Of a stretch of DNA of 64,000 nt, positions 56,600-64,000 are shown one piece after another. The notes beneath the pieces are model-generated. The model had not been told where the DNA came from, made no database searches, and saw only the letters and a program-made list of their open reading frames with translations. Numbering within the stretch: the stretch's first letter is position 1; every line of letters begins with the position of its first letter. This DNA is from Trichopria drosophilae. Lineage: Eukaryota; Arthropoda; Insecta; Hymenoptera; Diapriidae. Where the stretch lies: positions 86,699,501 through 86,763,500 of the forward strand of contig CM059582.1 of the NCBI GenBank assembly GCA_030407085.1. Direction: 5' to 3'. The position numbers were made by a program, and so were the translations under genes.

Positions 56600-57330
56600 A
56601 ATTAACAATTTGCAGAGTCTTTAATCATCGGCGTCGGTCTTTCCAAGGTATCATCACTCGTTTCAAAATGTTTATCAACGACATTCACGTAAATTTTGAT
56701 GCATTTGCATTGTGAGTGGTAAGCATGACCATGCTTCTTCGATTTCACGTTCTGCAAACGTTGAGATGAAATCTATAGGTAGACACACGATGTCTTTTGT
56801 TTCCATTAATGCTAGACGTTTCACTTCACAATAAACTCTCATTGACCTTTAAAGAAATGCAGGCTGGTCTTGAAGATTTTCCAGTATCCAATTTTTAAGC
56901 ATTTTAACATTTTGTTTAGGACACTTTCCGTTAAATGTATGATTTTCACAATTTATCGACAATCGATGTTGTTGTTGTTGTCCTATGAATTTCGGTAGAG
57001 ATGGATAGGCCAATATGTCTAGGTCGACAACATTGTCAGCATCTAAAATTTTCTGCAACCTATATCTTTTTTTGTCTGCACCTTTTATGGGTATCTTGTG
57101 AGCACATGTAAGGTTGTCTTCCAACGTTTCGTTGATTGCATCAAAGAGTATATATCGACCGATTCCCATCGTAGACTATGATAATTGTGTATTAACCAAT
57201 CGTTTTACGTTGAAAACATACTTTACAACATCACTGTCGGAAATATCCATAATGCACATTTCCTTTGGTACAAACCGATTACCGGGTCCGGGAATCCTTG
57301 CACGTCGGCAATATACAACATTTCTAGTAC
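56600..57330 (-). pseudogene. Exonuclease-like hypothetical gene, copy 2 (decayed)
   Basis: The minus strand keeps recognisable counterparts of copy 1: ADVQGF near 57315, FDAINETLED at 57150-57115, KGADKKRYRLQKILDA, NVVDLDILAYPSLPKF, CENHTFNGKCPKQNVKMLKN and, past a stop, a MRVYCEVKRLALMETKD block at ~56845-56790. Frames are broken more often than in copy 1, including near 57200-57320. The order and spacing are the same, so the two are tandem duplicates in the same orientation, ~2.5 kb apart. Confidence 0.6.
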
Positions 57331-57379
57331 CTAATAGTGATTAGCTTATCCCCTTCATTAATTGACGCATTCTTTTTTC

Positions 57380-57556
57380 TCTCTCTCTCTCTCTCTTTTG
57401 TTATAAATCTAGTATTGCGATTTTATATGCTTCTGTTAGTATGCCTTGTTATATTAAGCTTAGTTTTAGTTTTAGTTATCTGTATGTATGCTCTATATTG
57501 GTTGGCCTAAGAGGTAATACCTCAAGCCATAATAAAGAGAATCAATCAATACATCA
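57380..57556 (+). mobile_element. 5'-truncated CR1-like LINE, 3' end only
   Basis: The stretch 'ggttggcctaagaggtaatacctcaagcc' then ataataaag and 'aatcaatcaat' matches the 3' end of LINE-D (ggttggctaagaggtgtctatctcgagcc, then aaaataaatga), with the hairpin preserved. Only ~170 bp is present; TC microsatellites flank it on both sides (~57372-57396 and 57558-57578). Confidence 0.7.
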
Positions 57557-58353
57557 ATCTCTCTCTCTCTCTCTCTCTGTATCTATCTCTTTCTCTCTCA
57601 CACACTCTTTGTCACTTCCACATATGACGCGGTACCTCTAACTTATGGATATACATCGTATCTTTCTCTCTAGATCGTAGTATCTCTTCGTCAAATCCTA
57701 TGAATCGGAAATCAAATCAGAGTGTAACAAAAACAGACAGTTTTCATGGTCACTAGATCCATCTCGGTATCATCCAATGTTCCTCTCGAGATTAAGATAG
57801 ACGGTCCCATACTTGTCCATTGTAGCTAGTTTGCGAGTTACGATGCTCAGATGATGCAGAGTTGAACGCAATATTAAATCGTTTCACGTACTAGTACCAG
57901 TATGATGGTCTCCATACTTTTACAATTGAAGAAACCTTTTCTACGATATTCGATCTCTTTGAAATGTACATATACGTATGAATACAAGTTTCGATCCATT
58001 TATAATACAATTGAGCACGCCAAAGATCTCTAAATGTTCAGTCATTAAATTGACATCGTTTAAACAATTAATTTTTGTATGTATATTGAATCGCGACGTA
58101 CTGCACTCTAAAAACAAATACTTAAAATCATTACATCTTAAAGTCAGTCCATGTATAATTACATCTTACATCTTACGTGGTCTAAGTCATCTTATCTACA
58201 CTACATATTTCTTTCTGTCAATGTAAAAACAAAACGAAAAACGACAAAGTATTTATCATTGTGATAATAACAAATCTGTTCTCATTAGAACCACATAAGA
58301 AAACCTTATTCATAGCGAATGTGACTTTTGAACTGTCTTCTTTAATTGTCGAC

Positions 58354-58356
<3 letters not shown>
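57557..58356. other. Spacer with TC microsatellites
   Basis: TC tracts at 57558-57578 and 57588-57600. No gene is recognised; the frame at 57978-58226 has no motif. Confidence 0.4.

Positions 58357-58428
<72 letters not shown>
58357..58428. repeat. (TC)36 microsatellite
   Basis: Seventy-two bases of pure TC. Frames across it encode only arginine-glutamate or serine-leucine runs. Confidence 0.95.
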
Positions 58429-58432
<4 letters not shown>

Positions 58433-60394
58433 GCTACCAATTTTTTACATCTATAAGAATACCCGTACATCAAATCGAGTCGTGTGCACATTTTTGTGAT
58501 GCAACATTCACACGACTATGGAATGAAATTCATTCTGAAAACCAAACAAGTACAAGCGTAAATGTATTTTAATACTAACTAACGGTACGTCTCGATTCGA
58601 AATTGTATGTAGCGTAACCGGCATGACTATTTAAATCCGTTTACAACAATGATTTGAATCATCACACTGCACGAAACGTTGTTATATTTGACAGATTTTT
58701 GTTACTTCGACATTGTAATCGTAATTAGTTAACTAAGTTATTTACGTACCAATACTATTGTTATATGTAATTTGTTAAATATATTGGAATAAGGAGACTA
58801 TCCTTCTATCCACCACACCTAGTGTAATAGAAAAAGACGCAAGTATTTATATCAATAAATAATTTTCATGGTAATAAATTAACTTTTAAAAACTTCTTAT
58901 GTTTTCACATCACGGACTAAAATTTCATATTATTATAATTATTATTGATATTGAATCGTTTATAGAACTGATGTTTTCATACATTATCACTCAAAAAAAC
59001 TGCTACCCTATATGAAATAAAAGACCAAACAAAAATTCAACATGAAGACATGCATAGGTTAATTCTATTTAAATGTGCGCATGTGATTCCGTAAAACATT
59101 AATCATTTTGAAGGGAAAAGTGAAAAATTGCCAAAGACCTGTCTGTAAAGCTTATATAGTTCTATCTTACTTCATGCTTCTTTTCGAGAGTCCAAACACA
59201 CTTTCAATAAGCATTGAATATTTTCTTATGTAAGGGAGTAAATATTCAACGATTTTTTCGTAAATAATGATACAGTTTAATATATACGATCATTATACAA
59301 TTTAACTAAAACAAGCTTATTTAGAATATTTATTTGGAAATGATGGGGATAAGGATATGAATATGCATTTAAATGAATCATTTAACACACATATCTCTAT
59401 GATTAATTTCAATTATATAATTTTTGCATATTATAACACGTACATATTTACAATATTTGCAGACTGTTTGTCAGACTTTTCATTATCACGTTTAGACTAA
59501 AATGTGCATCAAAATTGACTCTTGCCCGTCATTAATAAATAGACATCTATACTTTGAAAAGGACATCGGAACTTTGAAACACCTTTACAATGTGTTGTAT
59601 ATTTTCTTAAATCTGAATGCATTCACGTTACTGATGACAATAATGCTTCTTTAATTTCATCGTGACCAAAGGTGCGAACGAAACAAATTGAAATCAGTAC
59701 CATTGCCAGTGTCTGAAATTTCATACCCACACCTATCAAGGAGATTTCGTAAATTATATGCCAAAGCATTCACAGTTATTAATATGATTCTTTATAAGTC
59801 ATAAGTTTGCTGTCGACTATATTCATAATAAACATATTGTTTAATGTAGATCGGTAATTATATAATTCCTTATCTTACATTTAATTCCTCACAATATTCA
59901 ATATGTCCCATTCAAAACATCGTGTTTTATTTTTGCTTATTGCATCTTGTAATATATATCTGCTCGCACTCTACATACAAAGTACGTAATATTCACTTTC
60001 AAAATTTGTAATTATTTTGAATATTTCGTTTATATCTCATTAGCTTTCTTATATTATAAATTTATTTCGTAAAAATCTCTGCTAATAATCCTCGCACTAT
60101 TAATATTCCTTAACCCCTTTATATAGTTTCAATATTTCCATAGCATACACCTTTCGACTATGGCGTAATCGTGTAGTATTCATATTTTAAAGATAAATTG
60201 CATCTACTCCAGATATTAACGAACACCTTACTAATAATTAAGACTGACAATCAAAGGACATAATTTCGTATACATTGATTATTTGACCATCCACCTTATA
60301 CCCACAATAATATTCTACCAATACCAAAAACATCTCGCAAATAATCGAGGCAATATTTTCATTTCAAATTTATTATTATATACTTGTAAAATTT
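58429..60394. other. Long AT-rich region without a gene
   Basis: Immediately after the TC tract a plus frame has FTRLWNEIHSE before a stop at ~58572. This faintly recalls the LWNxLP block of LINE C-termini but is too short to call. The rest to 60394 has no frame, RNA or repeat that I recognise. Confidence 0.4.
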
Positions 60395-62462
60395 CTCTCA
60401 GTCTAAACTTCTCTTACGAGTTTACTATATTCTTCATCTTACTTACCTTATATCGGGAACATTAGTTAACTGATATTTTAAGCGAGGAATTTGTATATTT
60501 TCCAACCTATATGTTTGAACACATTTATTCTCCAGATATTATTCTAAGTGTTATCTCTCAACCCTGAGATTTCAGCAATTTTTTAATCAATTTTATCCTC
60601 TTCATTTATATTCCCTGGTACAGCATTCTAATAAGACTTTAATTTTATATGTATTTCATGACAGCATCCATCATTTTCAATTTTATATTCCGGTTTGTCA
60701 GCATGTAAATGCATCATTGCACTTTTATTTAAATCTGTCTGCATTTATTTAATATTTCTATGCATTTAAACATTACATCCAGTTACTATAGAAACTTGCA
60801 TAATAAGACTTAAATCTTATGTTAAACTTAATGATTGAATGCAATTTGTCATGAGCCTACATTCAATATTTTACTTCAAGATATGCAATCTGTAACATTT
60901 TTACTGTACGGTAGTTCATCTAAAGTAAGAACACTTCTAAGTAACCTTTTATTTATAATTTTGAATATTCAGCTACTTATATATGATATGCATTGTCAAC
61001 GGTTGTTACCATTTCCAGACGTGTTTTTCGTGTTTCCGTAACATTTACTTCGTCGCCTGGGCTCTGCATCTTAATATGGTCTAATGCTAAACGATCACCA
61101 ACTTTATCAATGAATATCTTCTTTTCGTATAAGTATTAAATGTGGAATCGATCATCATTGTAGTCTCATGCACGCATATTGCTGTTCCATCCCCTCTCTC
61201 TCTCTCACTCTCCATTTCTCACTTTTCCTCTCTCAATCATCCGTTGATTAACCAATAAAAATTATAACATTTAAACATAATTTCGACAGCGTGACAGCAA
61301 ACGTGTAAAAATTTATGATAGGTTCCGTTTACGTATGAGAAAACGATAATGTAAGTGTTAAATAAATGGTGTATGTATTACATAGTAATTGACCAACTCA
61401 AATAATTTCCATGATTTCGACCGTCGAAGACTTGGTTCTTTTATTTGTTACTGCATTATATGAGTTGGTCAATATGTAGTACTTACACCATTTATTTAAC
61501 ACTTACATTATCGTTTTCTGATACGTAAACGGTACCTATCATAAATTTTTACACGTTTGCTGTCACGCTGTCGAAATTATGTTTAAATGTTATAATTTTT
61601 ATTGGTTAATCAACGGATGATTGAGAGAGGAAAAGTGAGAAATGGAGAGTGAGAGAGAGAGAGGGGATGGAACAGCAATATGCGTGCATGAGACTACAAT
61701 GATGATCGATTCCACATTTAATACTTATACGAAAAGAAGATATTCATTGATAAAGTTGGTGATCGTTTAGCATTAGACCATATTAAGATGCAGAGCCCAG
61801 GCGACGAAGTAAATGTTACGGAAACACGAAAAACACGTCTGGAAATGGTAACAACCGTTGACAATGCATATCATATATAAGTAGCTGAATATTCAAAATT
61901 ATAAATAAAAGGTTACTTAGAAGTGTTCTTACTTTAGATGAACTACCGTACAGTAAAAATGTTACAGATTGCATATCTTGAAGTAAAATATTGAATGTAG
62001 GCTCATGACAAATTGCATTCAATCATTAAGTTTAACATAAGATTTAAGTCTTATTATGCAAGTTTCTATAGTAACTGGATGTAATGTTTAAATGCATAGA
62101 AATATTAAATAAATGCAGACAGATTTAAATAAAAGTGCAATGATGCATTTACATGCTGACAAACCGGAATATAAAATTGAAAATGATGGATGCTGTCATG
62201 AAATACATATAAAATTAAAGTCTTATTAGAATGCTGTACCAGGGAATATAAATGAAGAGGATAAAATTGATTAAAAAATTGCTGAAATCTCAGGGTTGAG
62301 AGATAACACTTAGAATAATATCTGGAGAATAAATGTGTTCAAACATATAGGTTGGAAAATATACAAATTCCTCGCTTAAAATATCAGTTAACTAATGTTC
62401 CCGATATAAGGTAAGTAAGATGAAGAATATAGTAAACTCGTAAGAGAAGTTTAGACTGAGAG
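60395..62462. repeat. Near-perfect 1-kb palindrome with a 60-bp centre
   Basis: The left arm 60395-61400 and right arm 61461-62462 are reverse complements. The centre 61401-61460 is unique. Outer parts look identical (a 68-codon chance frame is the same in both arms), while near the centre a few differences occur (for example 'tgtatgtattacatagtaattgacc' against 'tgtaagtactacatattgacc'). The outer right edge abuts the C15A array directly. The arms have no gene. Confidence 0.93.
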
Positions 62463-62463
62463 A

Positions 62464-62964
62464 CCCCACCCCCCCCCCCCCCCACCCCCCCCCCCCCCCA
62501 CCCCCCCCCCCCCCCACCCCCCCCCCCCCCCACCCCCCCCCCCCCCCACCCCCCCCCCCCCCCACCCCCCCCCCCCCCCACCCCCCCCCCCCCCCACCCC
62601 CCCCCCCCCCCACCCCCCCCCCCCCCCACCCCCCCCCCCCCCCACCCCCCCCCCCCCCCACCCCCCCCCCCCCCCACCCCCCCCCCCCCCCACCCCCCCC
62701 CCCCCCCACCCCCCCCCCCCCCCACCCCCCCCCCCCCCCACCCCCCCCCCCCCCCACCCCCCCCCCCCCCCACCCCCCCCCCCCCCCACCCCCCCCCCCC
62801 CCCACCCCCCCCCCCCCCCACCCCCCCCCCCCCCCACCCCCCCCCCCCCCCACCCCCCCCCCCCCCCACCCCCCCCCCCCCCCACCCCCCCCCCCCCCCA
62901 CCCCCCCCCCCCCCCACCCCCCCCCCCCCCCACCCCCCCCCCCCCCCACCCCCCCCCCCCCCCA
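62464..62964. repeat. (C15A)31 minisatellite
   Basis: A residues stand at 62468, 62484, 62500 and every 16 bp to 62964, with only C between: 31 perfect 16-bp periods. The minus strand is G15T and could form G-quadruplexes; the plus strand could form i-motifs. The glycine/tryptophan/valine frames on the minus strand are artefacts. The same C15A string occurs once at 44317-44332. Confidence 0.95.
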
Positions 62965-63463
62965 GTTCCCCTTGTGAGCCAGTTTAAAGAATTTAAAATG
63001 TTTAATTCACTAAACAAAAAACATTGATATTTTATTGTATTATTGAAATTGAATATGCGTATTTTTATCTTAAAGTTCGTAAAAAATTCATAAAAAACGT
63101 AGAGAGATATTAGTATAAGTTTATTCAAAAGATTAAAATCTTTTATCTTACAGCGTGCGTAAAATACGGTTTTACACATTTTTAACATTTTTCCTCCGCA
63201 TTTTACACACACTTGTGACATAAAATATCTTACGGCACATGTGAAAAAATGTTTTTCCCACTTGTTCGTAATATACTATTTCTTTGCTAATAATAATAGC
63301 TGATATACGATTTAAATTACTATATTTTCATAATTTTTCGCTAAACATGGTAACAACAAAATTAAAACACAGTGGACCACTTGGGATGGAATGCCCTATA
63401 TATACCAATTATCGAAACTTTACAAAAATCTAATATAGGATAGTACTAATGAACATTTCTTAC
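62965..63463. other. No recognised gene
   Basis: AT-rich flank of the minisatellite. Confidence 0.4.
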
Positions 63464-63662
63464 TCATCACTGCCACACGAACGTCGATAGGTATACCAGG
63501 TTTACCCCGTCCAGTGGCTGTCATTGATTTTAATGACGCTACACCTATAATTTCCTTGATTAACGATCGTACCATCTCTCGGGGATCATTCTTACAACGA
63601 GCTCGAATTATGCGTTTTTTGAAATGATTTATCATTATACCGGAATGGGGCCAAAGCTCCAC
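63464..63662 (-). CDS. Possible internal exon with a BEN-like domain
   Basis: The minus strand is open between an acceptor (ttcatag|GTGGAGC at 63663) and a consensus donor (GATGA|GTAAGAAA, exon end 63464). The ~66 residues include ELWPHSGIMINHFKKRIIRA, ARCKNDPREMVRSLIKEIIG and LKSMTATGRGKPGIPIDV. The pattern of a helix ending in a 'LL..IF' type segment, 'L....TGRG', then a proline-led helix start resembles the C-terminal half of BEN domains, which bind DNA or chromatin proteins. It is short and could also belong to a domesticated or mobile BEN-containing gene. Other exons would lie outside or are not recognised. Confidence 0.4.
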
Positions 63663-64000
63663 CTATGAATTACAGTTTGCGTTATATTTTCTTATTGTAC
63701 AACATTAACCTTATTGAAAAAAAAACAGTTTAATTGAAACTAAAACCTTTTGCGGTTCAGGTGAGATCCCCACTTTTGGTTGCTCGTTAATCACGCAAAC
63801 AACGAAAGAAAAATCTATACAATGAGTCCGGATTGATGCCACTTGGGACTGCTTCAATATATATTGTAGACAATAAAACAATATTGACAGAATTCCGAAA
63901 ATTATTATTTAAATCTTTTGGACCAATTTTGCAGTAATGTTAAAAAATTATAAAGAAAATCGTGTTTAAAATAATATTTAAGAATGCATTCTATGGTATT
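63663..64000. other. Upstream intron or flank
   Basis: No further exon or repeat is recognised before the window ends. Confidence 0.4.

Noticed and set aside
60835..61041. 68-codon frame found identically in both palindrome arms (also 61816-62022)
   Set aside because: Its duplication follows from the palindrome. The frame is short, without motif, in AT-rich DNA.
33941..62990. Shared 'caaggggaac' at 33948 and at the right edge of the C15A array (reverse strand, ~62962-62975)
   Set aside because: A 10-base match is expected by chance in a 64-kb window, and the flanks do not extend it.
62384..63221. Minus-strand frames of 177-256 codons rich in glycine, tryptophan and valine
   Set aside because: They are translations of the G15T strand of the minisatellite in three frames and have no coding meaning.

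Overview
The window is eukaryotic, AT-rich and intron-bearing, and it is dominated by transposable elements. The mix of BEL/Pao and Ty3/gypsy LTR elements, several apurinic-endonuclease LINEs, MITEs and a tRNA-Tyr-type primer binding site fits an arthropod, most likely an insect. A hymenopteran is my guess, not something the sequence proves. No confident single-copy host gene is complete here. The best candidates for host coding sequence are a BEN-like exon (63464-63662) and a charged ORF (24825-25469).

Layout, left to right. At 0.4-13.2 kb, two ~0.6 kb inverted arms (808-1441 and 12615-13183) enclose a decayed plus-strand LINE (LINE-A, ~2.3-6.9 kb), an ~80 bp tandem repeat, a decayed minus-strand LINE of another clade (LINE-B, ~7.3-11.4 kb) and a tRNA-headed SINE-like unit (12176-12545). 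At 13.2-20.5 kb lie old debris: a LINE linker fragment, two transposon-like pseudogene fragments, an unrecognised ORF pair and a GC-rich island. At 20.5-25.9 kb there are a TA-flanked MITE, a TTAA-flanked foldback MITE, a 150-bp tandem repeat, a LINE 3' fragment and the charged ORF. At 25.88-32.81 kb is a full-length but frameshifted minus-strand BEL/Pao element with both LTRs and a 5-bp target duplication.

The most interesting object is at 33.96-53.28 kb. It is a DNA element with ~1.4 kb terminal inverted repeats that carries one gene, on the minus strand, for a large protein with a cysteine-rich CXC-like C-terminus. The element is a nest. A deleted Ty3/gypsy element (36760-40520) sits inside the gene. 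A CR1-like LINE (LINE-D, ~45181-52842) sits inside the right terminal repeat. A second LINE (LINE-E, 49158-52112) sits inside LINE-D with a perfect 14-bp target duplication. Removing the guests leaves an ancestral element of about 7.9 kb.

At 53.3-57.4 kb are two copies of an exonuclease-like hypothetical gene, separated by a three-copy ~360 bp satellite that seems to derive from sequence upstream of the gene. At 60.4-62.5 kb is a near-perfect 1-kb palindrome. It abuts a perfectly homogeneous (C15A)31 minisatellite. The window ends with the BEN-like exon. The coding sequences are mostly parts of independent mobile elements, not of a shared pathway.
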